A DNA stretch of 64,000 nt from Macrothele yani (lineage: Eukaryota > Arthropoda > Arachnida > Araneae > Macrothelidae). The notes beneath the pieces were generated by a model that saw nothing but the letters and a program-made list of their open reading frames with translations, searched no databases and was not told the origin of the DNA. The stretch spans positions 164,268,709-164,332,708 of the forward strand of contig CM076997.1 in NCBI GenBank assembly GCA_039090855.1, in the 5' to 3' direction. Positions 11,143 through 23,337 of the stretch are shown one piece after another; position 1 is the stretch's first letter; the number at the start of each line of letters is the position of its first letter. The position numbers and the translations under genes are program-made.

Positions 11143-11653
11143 GTGTTGCAGTTGGCGAGGATACAACCTTTCCATTTTACACAAGGTTCTAACAAAATTC
11201 CGGAAACCGAAGCCTATCTCCATATTAACTCCTGTGATGCGTCTATTGCGAGAGAATTTTGCCATTATTCCATTTTCACGTGACATTGCCTTCAAAATTA
11301 CAAAAATTCTCAAAACCTTTAATTTTAAGGTGATTTTTAAACCCATAAACAAAATCAGATTTTTAGGATCAAAGGACTATGTTGAAGACAGAAACTCGTG
11401 GGAAATTTATAAAATTCCGTGTGAATGTGGCACTTCGTTTATAGGACAGACCCGTAGAGCCTTGCGTTTTCGATTGAAGGAGCACAAAACCTACATTCGG
11501 AATTGTGAAATAAAGAAGTTATCGATGGCTGAACACTGTTACGAAAAGGACCACAAATTTCTCTTCGAAGAAGCAAAACTAATTGAGAAGCCAGATTTAA
11601 CCACCAAACTTGATATTTTGGAAGCTTTCCATATATATCACAAGTCTTCGTAA
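11143..11653 (+). pseudogene. GIY-YIG endonuclease domain of a Penelope-like element (right arm)
   Basis: A plus-strand frame of about 139 residues from 11234, extended upstream to about 11143 by homology to the left arm. It has the linker IPFSRDIAFKITKIL...KVIFKPINKI typical of the region between RT and endonuclease, then SWEIYKIPCECGTSFIGQ. The signatures are EIY and FIG here instead of GIY and YIG, so the active site is altered. The frame ends with LEAFHIYHKSS at the natural C-terminus. The RT domain is absent. Confidence 0.8.
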
Positions 11654-11899
11654 CTTGTTAATGACATGGCATGGACGCCATTTCTATCAAGCGCGTGGAA
11701 GCATCTAACCAAAAAACGTGACTCTAAACACAATTTATGATGTCATATACAATTTGAATATTTACGTGTCATTCATTCGTCCTGGTAAAGCTAGGTCAAC
11801 ACCCAGCGAAGCCATGGTCGGCTTGAAAAAATAAATGATTGTGACAAACTATGTTGTATTATCTTAATATATATATAAGTGTCACAAGACTGTAGTTTT

Positions 11900-12240
11900 T
11901 GAGACCAAGAAAACTATAATTATACAAAACATAGACATACATTATAGAAGCATGACATAAATATAAAACATAGATTATAAAATACATTATTATAAAACAT
12001 AGGCATTATAGCTTGAGCATTATTCTAAAACATGACATACATTATAAAACATTATTATAAAAATTATAGCTTGAACATTATTACATCCTGTGCATTATTA
12101 TCAAATATCCACTATATCCTGAGCATTATAGCCTGAGCATTATTATAAATCATAACATGCATTATAAAACATAGACATTATAAAAACATGACATAAGTTA
12201 TAAAAACATAGACATACTATTCCACAATTTTATACAACAA
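11900..12240. repeat. Degenerate AT-rich tandem repeat
   Basis: Irregular repeats of CATTATAAAACAT, AGACATACATTATA and GCTTGAGCATTATT. No regular period can be fixed by eye. Confidence 0.6.
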
Positions 12241-13163
12241 AATTTTTCTATATTTATATTAAAAATGTCCAAAAATACATTGACATAATATTTCCAATGA
12301 GCATTTCTATAAAATATTACATTAGCGTAATCTCTCAACCCAGAATCTTTTGCAATGCAAAGTCATCAGCGTCAATAAGGTTAAAAAAATTGGACTCGAA
12401 AAATGTATAACAAATACAGTTTACAGGGTAGCTTGAAATGTATCTTTCATGTCCACGTGCTTGTCCGAGAGTATAGAGTCATCACCACACTCCTAGAATG
12501 TTCGTTAACTTCTTGTCTTTGCCAGGCAACCTCTGCCTTCCTTGGTGAAACTATATTTTACTTAGCAGATGTGCGAGGGTAGGCTGATAAGTAATGCACT
12601 CAGTCAAATATCGAGAGAAAAGAAGGATGTATTGCCACAAACAAACACCAAAACAAAAGTACAGTATATAGGTACAAATTTGCATACCTATAGTAGTCGC
12701 CTTTTCGCCCAGTACATCTGATTCCGCATTTTAATATATTCCCGCTTATTCATAGAATCCGTGGGCGTAAATAGTTAACGCCATTCTTTTTAACCACTCC
12801 ACTGCGAATTTAGATTTATTTCACACCTTCTCAATGTAAACTGTTCTCATGACTGCTCTCATTTTTTGTGTTTACGGAAAGTTCTGTGAGCGATGCTATC
12901 GTGCCTTTGACGCCTTCCATTGAGACTGTAACAAATAGCATCACTAGGGGGCCACCTAGCGCAATGTAAATTACCAAACCGATTTCACCCTTCATCCCAT
13001 TCTTGCTTTTTTTACTAGAAAACCTTACCAAACGCACGAGAATTCGGGGTACATACTTGTAACGTTTAGAATTATGGGGTATGGGATTCAACCCAGACTG
13101 AAATGTGTCAGAAGGATTATCTGAGGCATTTTATGGCGTGTTTTTATAAAATGGTGATTCTGT
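12241..13163. other. No recognisable gene; possible mariner-end fragment
   Basis: The stretch near 12572-12600 (GTAGGCTGATAAGT) resembles one terminal repeat of cecropia-type mariner elements, but I found no matching second end or transposase. Otherwise nothing is visible. Confidence 0.35.
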
Positions 13164-13174
13164 GTTCCATTGAA

Positions 13175-13392
13175 GCCCCCCCCCTGGGGCGCGGTGGTCT
13201 AAGCGAGGGCTTATGACCATTCGTCCGCGAAGGGTCTGGGTTCGAATCCTGGTCAGACATGGATGTTGTGTTTTTCTTACGGCACTGGTTTTCTCCATTC
13301 CCTGGAACCAGTGGCCTTATATTAAGGACAAGCGACTGCTTATTGTCCGTTCAGTTACTCACGGTGGTCGTTAAACCTTCAATAAAAAAAAT
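13175..13392 (+). mobile_element. tRNA-derived SINE, older copy
   Basis: Same family as 10365 and 54471 but diverged (for example CTTATGACCATTCG in the head). It ends in a short A run. The flanks GTTCCATTGAA (13164-13174) and GTCCCATTGAA (13393-13403) are a target duplication with one mismatch. Confidence 0.85.
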
Positions 13393-13569
13393 GTCCCATT
13401 GAAATCTTCAACCGTAAATAAGGTACAGGTGAATCGTTATAACATTTGGTGCTCACAATGATCATTGGATAAGGGGTATACCAATAACAACACGATTGTT
13501 ACTGATATTATGTATGTCGAAAAGTAATAATAATAACAACATGGTTATTAAACTTTAGAAAATCTTGTG

Positions 13570-13640
13570 AATGCGTCTTCGTTCTTACTGTGCTGGTTCT
13601 CTCAATTCTCTGGAGCCAGCGACCATAAATTAAGGAATCA
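13570..13640 (+). mobile_element. SINE body fragment
   Basis: CTTACTGTGCTGGTTCTCTC and the following CTCTGGAGCCAG...AAATTAAGGA match the SINE body only; the head and tail are missing. Confidence 0.6.
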
Positions 13641-14370
13641 AGCCATACATTCTTAATAGGATTTGTAAGGTTTGCCCTGAAATAACTGATGCTGATCTTT
13701 AGGAAAATCATTCAAAGGTTTATTCGCGTAGTAAGTACGCCCTGTCTCAAATGAAATACAAAAACTCCACTTATTGGGAAAATATGAACACGCAGTAATG
13801 TAGCTAGGTTATCTCTAGTTGTAATTTCTGTGATGTGTAACATGAACTTCTTGAGAGAAAGGACAGTTTGTTTAAACAAGTTTAGAGAATTCACATTCCA
13901 TAACAGCATTATGGGTTTGCTCATATATAATCCGAGTAAATGGGCAGGCACTTATGGTGCTTTCTTCGAATTACTGAATCCTAAAGGATACTTAATAGCC
14001 TCTCTAGTACCGAGTAGAGAGCCCATTGATTTATAAACATGGGCGGTGTTTGGCTGTTGAAACAAAATTATTTGTTGATGTCATTACCAGAATCACGGAA
14101 GCAATTGTATTCCTTTTACCAAAGTCTACCGCGGCGGAGAACGTTGCTTTAACATTTCTGTAGATTAATATTAGAAGGAATCTTTATAATAAATAGAGTG
14201 TTCGGTTTAACGTTTGTATAATAACCGTAGCTTAAATTGGTTACTCAGGGTGGCATGACATATTTTTGTGCAACAGTGGCTTCTACATTTTTGCAAAAAT
14301 ACGAAGCAGCTTAAAAGTGAGCTTCTCTGATCTAAATTCGATGCTGTAAATTCTATTTTTTACGTTTTCC
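13641..14370. other. No recognisable feature
   Basis: AT-rich non-coding DNA without terminal repeats or domains that I can identify. Confidence 0.45.
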
Positions 14371-14815
14371 AACCGTAGGTTGACGAAGCGTATATGATTC
14401 AGCTTTGTCCGTCTGTCTGCCTGTCCGCACGATAACTCGCGTAAAAATGATTCAATTTCGATGAAATTTTAGTATGTGGTAGGGCATAAACTAGGAACAA
14501 ATTCTGTTGAAAATGGGCGTAATGGAGTCAAAGGTCAGGACATAGCAGCGCGATCCATTCCATCGCTCTTATGAATCATAACGTACGTAAAATGCTTCTA
14601 TTGCGACAAAGCTTTACTATATTATTTCCGGAGGTATACTGAACACATTCTGTTTAACATCATCGAAATGGGGTCAAAGGTTAGGGCACAGGAGCGAGAT
14701 TTGTTCCACAGCCGTTATCTTCATAACTTGCAAAAGGATTTCTGGTATATTAGAAAGTATATCATAAGCAATTCACTGCATGATTTTACTAACTTGTTTT
14801 TCTGTGTACCAAGTG
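14371..14815 (+). repeat. 145-bp-unit repeat element, copy A (about 2 units)
   Basis: Begins with a T run plus ACGTTTTCCAACCGTAGG, then TTTGTCCGTCTGTCTGCC and CCGCACGATAACTCGCG. It continues as about two tandem units marked by GGTCAAAGGT and GGAGGTATACTGAAC, and ends GATTTTACTAACTTGT. It is the same family as 23646-24535 and 31021-31725. No terminal inverted repeats or intact coding region are visible. Confidence 0.8.
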
Positions 14816-15229
14816 TGAATAAATTGTTTGTTTCTGAGAAGTAAAGTCTATAGACAATACTTTGCACTATTTGTGTTAGCAGAGTTATATTTAATGATTT
14901 ATGTCTTTATGTATAACAAAACTATCAATTGGCACACTAAGATGTAACATTTCTCACTCTTAAAATCCTTTAACACAAAAAAAAGTCAAAGGTTTCATTG
15001 CTAATTTAGGAAAAATGAAATAAGTTTAATAAGAACTAACATTACTGTATTGTTTTATACGAATTTTGAAAATGATAATCAGTGGATGTACTGCCAGTTA
15101 TACGTGCTGAAGGAATAGTATAATATCTTAAAAAAATATATTATACTGTACTATATCTACTAAAAAGTTTTTTTAGTGTAAATATCTTAAAATTACGTTT
15201 CTGTTCTTTAAGTATAGTTTCGGAAATCC
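14816..15229. other. No recognisable feature
   Basis: AT-rich DNA between two repeat elements. Confidence 0.45.
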
Positions 15230-16615
15230 GTTTTACGAATCAGGTTAGAGCTTCTTGTTATGATGTTTAATAAGACACCATTCTGTATATTAAATAAGAA
15301 TACAATCTCACCAATGCCTCATCCCTAGGTCCCTAGGGTCTGCTGACCGAGTTCTTTTTCTTCTGCTTTCATTCCTCCGATGCAAAGTCGGAAACATATC
15401 GATAACCATATCTTTCTTGGGCGCCTCCATCGGGAAGCGAGATGAATCATACCAGACTGATCTCGCTTCCCGATTTCTGCTGGATCGATTTTTGCTGCTA
15501 TGCATTTTCGCTGCTATGCATTTCTGCTGGATCAGACCAGCCGTAATATGCATGTTTGCTGCTATTCATTCCTGCTGGATCAATTTTTGCTGCTATGCAT
15601 TTTTCCAGCTGGATCAGACCAGCCATCCTATGCATGTTTGCTGCTATTTATTTCTTCTGGATCAGACAAGCTATGCTATGCATCTTTTGCTGCTATGCAT
15701 TTTTGCTGGATCAGACCAGCCATGCTATGCATATTTTGCTGCTATGCATTTTTGCTGGATCAGACCAGCCATGCTATGCATATTTTGCTGCTATGCAGTT
15801 GTCCTGGATCAGACCAGCCACACTATGCATCTTTTGCTGCTATGCACTTCTGCTGGATCAGACCAGCCGCGCTATGCATCTTTTGCTGTTGTGCATTTCT
15901 GCTGGATCAGACCAGCAATGCTAAGCATATTTTGCTGCTATGCAGTTGCCCTGGATCAGACCAGCTACGCTATGCATCTTTTACTGTTGTGCATTTCTGC
16001 TGGATCAGACCAGCCATGCGCTATGCATCTTTTGCTGTTATGCATTTCCACTGGATCAGACCAGCCATGCTAAGCATATTTTGCTGCTATGCAGTTGCCC
16101 TGGATCAGACCAGCTACGCTATGCATCTTTTGCCGCTATGCACTTCTGCTGGATCAGACCAGCCATGCTTTGCATCTTTAGCTGATATACATTTCTCTGG
16201 ATCAGACCACTAATGCTATGAATCTTTTGCTGCTATGCACTTCTGTTGGATCAGACCACTCATGCTATGCATCTTTTGCTGCTATGCACTTCTGCTGGAT
16301 CAGACCAGCCATGCCATGCATCTTTTGCTGCTATGCAGAAATGCATACAGGTAATTTATCAAGTTCAAAGTTTCAAATTCGAGCCTGCGATGCGAAGAAA
16401 GAATTATCCCGATCCCAATTGAGGCGCCCAAGCAAGATATGGTTATCGATTTCCTCCCGACATTGCATCGGGGGAAAAAAAGCGTATGAATAAGAAGTCA
16501 TTGGACCGCAAACCCTAGGGATGGGGCATTGGTGAGATTGTATTCTCATTCAATGTACAGGACGGTGCTTCTTATTAAACGGCATAACAAAACGCTCTAA
16601 TCTGACTCGTAAAAC
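15230..16615. mobile_element. Foldback-type element with ~200-bp terminal inverted repeats
   Basis: The left end (15230-15430) and right end (about 16415-16615) are reverse complements with scattered differences. Both contain GTTTTACGA-TCAG, ACAATCTCACCAATGCC, CATCCCTAGG, ATCGATAACCATATCTT and TTGGGCGCCTC. The interior is a 49-bp minisatellite. No transposase is present, so it is a non-autonomous foldback or MITE-like element of about 1.39 kb. Confidence 0.85.
15477..16345 (+). repeat. 49-bp minisatellite, ~17 units
   Basis: The unit consists of ATCAGACCAGCCATGCTATG, then CATATTTTGCTGCTATGCAT and TTTTGCTGG. Copies are regularly spaced by about 48-50 bp. Because 49 is not a multiple of three and the unit lacks stops, long cysteine-rich open frames appear in all three forward frames; these are artefacts. 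Confidence 0.9.
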
Positions 16616-18749
16616 ATATCAGTGGGAGTGTTAGGGTTCATCTTCCACCCTATATCTGCAATGCAAATTCTGTTGCACACGTTTTCTCAAAAACTATTAC
16701 TTTGTAGTATTTGAAATTTTGAGCAGAAAAAAAAAACGACCCATAGATAATATATGCCACAGTTATTATTCCGAAAACAATTGTTAGAATGTTTTTTTGA
16801 ATTCAATTTATCTGTTATCTGACTAGAAAGAATTCCAATTTAGGGCTGGATAGCGCAATAATTTAGCATAGCAGTGCTTCTGGCTAGAATCAACGAAATC
16901 TCTTATTTCTGCCTGATTTTTCTAATTATCTGAGAAAAATGTAAATCAGTGAATAGGGGCAATAGTGAGATTGGAATCTTGTCTTCTATAGATCATCTTA
17001 AATCCTACTGCACGTTCATTTCTTGAAGAGAAAATTCACCCCCAAATAACGTCATTGGTTAATACGTATCACCGCATATTTAGTCTTTAAATTGCTGAGC
17101 CAACGAGAGACCGCTTCGATTCTGAATATGGCGAGGTCTGCAGTGATTCGCTGACGCCAACTTCTGTGACAGTCACTTAAGAAGTGAAACCCACGCCCAA
17201 TGAGTGCTTTTTGCGCCATCTATTGCAGAAGATGAACCGTAACACTCATTCAAAGACAACCTTAAGATAATTATGCTAACATTACTGTTTTATCTATGCA
17301 TTCTGGTTCAAAACATATGGAACTAAAATTGAATTTAACTCAAATTTCCTTTGTGCAAAGTAGCAGACGTTTTAGCGGAAAGAATGTATATTCTTATCGT
17401 ATTGAAATTATGAACCATATTCTGTACTACATTTAGCAATTCTACCAAAATATTTCGCCAGACACATATGCATATTAAATGTACTATAAACGCATAGTTT
17501 CCCTATATTTTGTAACACAAATTTAAAACTGTTAAAAATTACTTGTTGAGCATTGCAAACCGGAAGAATTTCAACCGTTTTAAAGAACATTTCGCAAAAG
17601 ACCGAAACCAATTATTAGCTAATTATCATTTTGCTTAAACATTCCTTGCTCGATTTAGAAAGATATAGTGTCATAACACGAGTTCGAATGCGCAATTAGT
17701 TTTTCCTAGTGGAAATTGAGGCAGAATAAAACAGCGGCTGCTTTAAGAGAATTTCGCTATTTCCCGCCTTTCAACTTAACATTTGTTACTAAAATTATGC
17801 AAAAGTGTTCTTAAAAGAACAATTTTGAAAGGCGAGGCGACTTTCACAAAAACAATGTAAGATAAATATCTTCGAAATCTTACGTGGCAAAAAGTCGTTT
17901 AATTTTACGCATTAATGCTCTGCCATCTGTAAGTAAAGCCTTCTGGTGGGAAACCTTTTGGCAATGTTTTAATTAAACTCCTGTATAAATTTTTAAACAT
18001 GCATTAATTGAGGATCAATGGTTAAAATGTTTTTCCTCTTTTAATGAATAAAATATTCAGCACACGGAAACAAACATTCACCTGAGCAGGGAGCATTACC
18101 TTGTATTAAACAAACAGTTCAAATTAAAGTAAAATTTCCCTTGAGACAACAACAGCAAAGACAAAGGTAGGAAACAGATTTAATTGACTCTCCCGTAACA
18201 TTAGTTTATGTTAAGTCGCTTGATTAGGCAGGATTTTTGCATAAACAAAAATAATCCCAGAGCACTCACACATATATATATATATACATGCTTTTGACGA
18301 AGATTGCTTACATTCGCGCGAAGGAATTTCATTTCAAGAGCGTAAGCAAGCTTGTTTCATACTTGGAATTATTTATGCGTCCCCGGCGGGCACATATTTT
18401 CCATTTATCACTTTACTACAATCTGGGATATAATTTCGAGAAGGTGCAAAAAATAATTCATTATTTTATGCCTACAACTGATAGACATAACCTTGCGAAC
18501 ACACACAGTATATTTTAAAATATTAAAATGCAAACACGTCTGCCATTGAACGTTTTGTTCTTGATTTAGAAAATCTGAAGAAAAAGTAATAATTTTTTGG
18601 GCGTGTCACCTTTTATCTCTTGCCTGGCGACGTATGCTGCTCGACAAAGTATGTATCCCCACACCAGAAAATATTTGTTGGAGTGCTACAAAAATAGGGG
18701 CGTATTTGTCAACGTAAACGACAGCAGTTAGAAACCAATCATATGAGAG
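16616..18749. other. No recognisable gene
   Basis: AT-rich non-coding DNA. Only a short TA microsatellite near 18271-18286 stands out. Confidence 0.5.
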
Positions 18750-19545
18750 ATGAATGAGCCATCTCGGAGGCTCAGTTGCCTAAGCAGCACTGTCTTCTGG
18801 CAGTTCATTTGAGATGGGTCTGGGTTCGAATCCCGGTGAGGCAAGGGTGTCGTGTTTGTGTACCTGCACTGACTCACCACATTTTTTGGAACTATTGGCC
18901 CTAAGTTAGTGATAGCTGACTGCTTATACACATAACTCATACAGATGCTCACAGTGGTCGGTAAAAACCCTAAACAACAACTACAAACAGATGTTTCACC
19001 CGAGGTGGGTATGTGTTCGAATCCCGGTGAGTCATGGATGTTGTGTTTGTGTACCTGCACTGATTTACCACATTTTCTGGTACTAGTGACCTTCAGTTAG
19101 AGACTGTTGACTGCTTATAACCCATAGAGATCCTCACAATGGTCGGTAAAACCCCAAACAACAACTACAAACAGATGTGTCACCCTAGGTGGGTATGGGT
19201 TCGAATCCCGGTGAGGCATGGATGTTGTGTTTGTGTACCTGCACTGATTTACCACATTTTCTGGTACTAGTGGCCTTAAGTTAGAGACTCTTGACTGCTT
19301 ATAACCCATAGAGATACTCACAATGGTCGGTAAAACCCCAAACAGCAACTACAAACAGATGTGTCACCAGAGGTGGGTATGGGTTCGAATCCCGTTGAGG
19401 CACAGATGTTATGTTTGTGTACAAGCACTGGTTCAACACACTTTCTGGAATCAGTGGCCCTAAATTAGGGACAGGTAACTGCTTATAACCAATCGAAATG
19501 CTCACAGTGGTCATTAAAACCACAAACGGCAACAACAAAAGACAG
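18750..19545 (+). repeat. Tandem tetramer of a SINE-related unit (~185 bp)
   Basis: Four head-to-tail copies of the tRNA-SINE family, with anchor TGTTTGTG at 18853, 19044, 19229 and 19412 (spacings about 191, 185 and 183). Each keeps GGTTCGAATCCC (box B) and the body motif CACAATGGTCGGTAAAAC or a variant. Only the first unit has most of the 5' tRNA head. Units are joined by CAACAACTACAAACAGATG-like linkers instead of poly(A). Confidence 0.8.
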
Positions 19546-21923
19546 ATCTGAGCGAGATAAAAGGACAAAACAGGTAGGTGTAGCTGAATTTGGTCATTCT
19601 CACCTGAGTATATGGTCTACTTCAATGGAGGTATCTCAGGAACGAAAACATGTACAAGGAGTGAGAATGCCTAGGCGATGTCATCCGAATTTCTAACAAC
19701 ACGTAGACACTTTTACCTGAGACCTCATCTGCGTCGTATCGCGTCGCGTCGAAAAAGAATCGGAGTTCAACAAAGTTTGGCATTATGTGGCGAACGTGTC
19801 TGGAGGAATAAAACTTGCGTCGCCGTAGTGGGATTTATGTATGCAGGCGCACATCCAAACGCGTATTTCGCACCATTTTACTGTAAGTCGTAGCAACTCT
19901 ACAAACTGCAACGAACGACATTTGAAGTGATCTACTAGCAGCTATATACACCCCCGTAGCGAACAAGACTGTGAAATGTAGATTGGATACAGCAGGTTTA
20001 CAGTCTCGCCCGCCATTGAGATGATTGCCACCCACCGTAGCACATCATAGTGCATAGTTGCAGTGGTGCCATTCCAGACATCTGTGGTAGAACGAATTGT
20101 GCTATTTCGTACTCAGCGACGAGTCTCGCTTCTTTCCTAGAGACAACGATCGATGAATTGAACGTCTGAGAGGATGCTGTCATCGGGCTGACCTTGCTGC
20201 CATCACTGAGCGTTACGCCGGTCTGGTGTAAGGGTTTTAGTCGCGGTCAGTTTCAACAGCAAAGCACCGCTCGTACGAATAGTGACTACAACGACAGTGC
20301 AGCCAAATGTTGATGTAATGCTTTTGTTCTTTTCCTCCTTTGTTTTTTTCTGAATCTCTGTGGTATTCCTAAAACCCAGTTTCAACGAAACGACACCCGC
20401 TCGCACACTCAACAGACAATGTCTGCAAGTTGTTCAACGTGACCAGCGCGATTTCCTGACTTCTACCAGTTAGAGAACGTTCATGACACTGTTTGCAGTC
20501 AATAATTCTCCTAAAAACTTTGAATCTTTAGGAACATAAAGAAGAAGAGGAGAGTTTGAAATTAATTTTAATTATGCATCTTACTTATTAGACGAAAATA
20601 TTTAAGGAGTTAATGTTAGTTCATGTCAGTCAGTTTGCAAGATTTACTTGTCCATGTACACGTATATTTTGCTAAAATTATAGGTGTGTCTGAGGAAAAA
20701 GTTCATTTTTTGCATTATGTTATATTGTATACCTAATTTGCATAATTTCGAAAGGATCATTTTATTGCGAACCGGTTCATAAATATTACTACTGCTGTTT
20801 CGAAACGTTCATTGTGCGTTTTTCGCGTTGAACAAAACGGCGATGAAGTTTGAAATATAGGTTTTGTTCCGCCATTACTGGAAGCAAGGGTTTAAAGCGG
20901 CTGAAGTAATCCGAAGAAAAGGAAGTTGAAGATGAAAGGGTTGGGTGCACTTGAAGAAGGCAAATCCTGTTCTATAAGTTTGCCTCTGGCGACATGAATT
21001 TCGGGTGAAATAACGGTTCGCATAGGCCGCCTTTTTTGTTGATTCTAACGCTATCTTTACTGCTGTTAAAGCAAATCCAACTACTAGCACTCTCACATTG
21101 TTGTCCGAATTGGAGTTTCGATATTCACAATTGTTGACTCCATGCACAACCTCGGAAAGTACTGTAGCCGATGGTGTGTGGGGCCTTACAGTTTGACTCT
21201 AGCTAAAGCTCAGCGATGCATCTAAATCTGTAAGGACATACCCAAGACAGCCTAACACTAAGTTTATCAGGCGTATAGTTATTAGGTGAAAGTGATGGGA
21301 TCTACCTGTGTTATCTATCTTCTTCAATTAGTGGTTGCACCCAATTGAACCAGAACAACCCGTCCTTAAAAGCGATCGTTTCGAGAAAAAGTCCATGTTG
21401 TGTGTCTGGTGAAATTACCGGGGTTTGATCTACTTTGAGTTAGCTCTTTCTGCCCCAGAGTTCAATCGACTCTGTCAATGAACTGTGTCCAAGGAGATGA
21501 ATTCAATGATCGACAAAATGGATAATGCAAAGCCTCCCCCATCGCTGTCTGAATACAGATCAAGTTTCACGATTTAGATGGATTTGAGCTCCGGCCATTC
21601 CCAGAATATAGCACCAACCTCGCTCCCTTTTGATTATCGGCTGTTGAAGCAATGGCGCATTTTCTCCGAGTTGAGCACTTGGATGATTCGATCGACATCT
21701 AACCCAAGTGTCAAGAATTCTTCTAATTCTAGCCGCCACCATCCCGGATTGAACACGTTGCAAACAGACAGGCACAAACTCTTTAACATGATGGTACAGT
21801 ATTTTAAATACAGAAAAATCCGCTGTAACGAGGAGCTTGGGACCAACGGAAATACTCGCTTAATTCCTTTTGGGGCTTAATCCCTTTTGGGGTGAACCAT
21901 TTGTGCATACGTGATCATATATA
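19546..21923. other. No recognisable gene
   Basis: Higher GC than its surroundings in parts (19680-20420), with scattered short open frames, but none shows a recognisable domain or splice context. Confidence 0.45.
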
Positions 21924-23332
21924 CACTGCTGGCCACCCAAAATGCAACACCAAGAAGGACACGAGATAGCAAAGCTATATTTACTGGACGCATAACAACA
22001 GGTACAAAGATGAAACGATTGAGCTTACAGGCCCGTGCGACTTACGGAACACGCAGACATCAATAGTTCGTGTGGCCCCCATTGCTGGCGATCACGGCCG
22101 CTACACGCCGCTGCGTCGACCGAAAGAGGCTTTGGATATGGGCTTGGAGTATGTCGGTCCAGGCTGCTTCCACACGTTGCCACAGTACATCAGGCGTACC
22201 CACACGGATGGTACTTGCCGGGCCACTCGGTTGCCGATCAGCGACCAGACGTGTTCGATGGGCGACATATTGGGAGAACAGGCGCGGGCCGCGGTAGCAG
22301 TAACATCTGGTGGGCCGTGAAGAATTCACGATGCGTGCCACGTGCGGGCGCGTATTGTCCTGTTGAAACGTGGCCGCTGGCAGGCCCTGCAGGTAAGGGA
22401 GGACTACAGGCTCCAAAACGTCGGAGATGTAGCGGTGGTTGTTGAGTGAACCGGCGATGCGCACCAGAGGGGTGTGGGTGTCATATCCAATTGCGTCCCA
22501 AACCATAACGCCAGGCGACGGACCGGTATGGCGATACATAATGCTGACGTCATACAGTCTCTCACCGCTGTGCCGCCACACGCAGATCCGAACGTCGTGA
22601 TGTTGCTGGAAGAAGCAGGATTCGTCGGAGAAGACAATGTCGTGCCATTCCGTAGTCCAGGTGCGGCGTTGAACGGCACATTGCCGCCGCACTCGCCGGT
22701 GGTGTAACGTCAATGATAATCGGAGCAATGGGCGTCATGCGAAAAGTCCCCGCTCCTACAGACGACGTCGAACGGTACGTGCTGACACAAGTTGTGGCGC
22801 AACACACCCTAATTCCTGCGCTAACGTTCGTGATGTAGCGGTGCGAACCGTCACTGCCCGTCGCACAACATGCCGGTCCTCTCGTTTGGTGGTGTGCCAC
22901 GGCTGCGGCAATCGCTCACGTCTGTCCGTCCGTCCCTCCTGCACCCACCGAATTCATACTCGCCTCACTGTGGCTGGATGTCGTCCCACACGGGCGCCGA
23001 TGTCTCGGTACGATAAACCGCTGTCGTTATAAGCCATTATTCATCCTTTGTCGAACACCAAAACGTACTGGAATGACTGCCTTATTCTTCAACGGGGCAT
23101 CAGGAAGCTTCCCACGCACAGTTCCGGCAGCACAACACACTTCCACTACTTACACCCCGCTTTCTGTGCACCCTTCTTATAGTGCTTCTCGGTGGCGTGC
23201 CTGGCGCACATGATTTGCATACGCCCTTCAATGCTAATCGTTTGCATGTACTCTCGCGGACGCCGCCTTCTGCGAATTTCAGGCCAATCGGATGCTTCCT
23301 TCTTGGTGTTGCATTTGGCTTGGCCAGCAGTG
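21924..23332 (-). mobile_element. Tc1-like DNA transposon, near full length
   Basis: Terminal inverted repeats start CACTGCTGGCCA at 21924 and, from the other end at 23332, CACTGCTGGCCA. Both continue with AATGCAACACCAAGA a few bases further in. TA dinucleotides flank both ends (21922-21923, 23333-23334). Length is 1,409 bp. It is GC-rich compared with the surrounding intron. Confidence 0.92.
22060..23037 (-). pseudogene. Tc1-like transposase, degraded
   Basis: The start is MAYNDSGLSYRDIGARVGRH at 23037, a helix-turn-helix DNA-binding region. A long open segment (22728-22060) has the first catalytic Asp in VFSDESCF, then VMVWDAIGYD and FQQDNTRPHVAR with the second Asp. Stops occur after ATVRRV and near 22740. 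A frameshift near 22290 moves the last catalytic segment (SPIEHVW) to another frame. The family performs cut-and-paste into TA sites; this copy is dead but relatively well preserved. Confidence 0.85.
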
Positions 23333-23337
23333 TATAT

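Larger units (their letters stand above)
10076..11872. mobile_element. Two Penelope-like element 3' fragments in inverted (head-to-head) arrangement
   Basis: Left arm (about 10076-11056, minus strand) and right arm (about 11130-11872, plus strand) are reverse complements over most of their length, with a ~75-bp unique spacer. Outer ends share TAGATAATACAAC and its complement; inner ends share ACGTGTTGCAGT-like sequence. Each arm encodes a GIY-YIG endonuclease domain, the C-terminal domain of Penelope-like retroelements, but no reverse transcriptase. The left arm contains a SINE insertion at 10365-10593. Confidence 0.85.

Noticed and set aside
12572..12720. A cecropia-type mariner element
   Set aside because: Only one terminal-repeat-like stretch (GGCTGATAAGT) is present; no partner end or transposase was found.
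15417..16213. Long cysteine-rich open frames (up to 237 codons) resembling a secreted repeat protein
   Set aside because: They appear in all three forward frames because the 49-bp minisatellite lacks stops and its length is not a multiple of three. No signal peptide, start context or splice sites support a gene.
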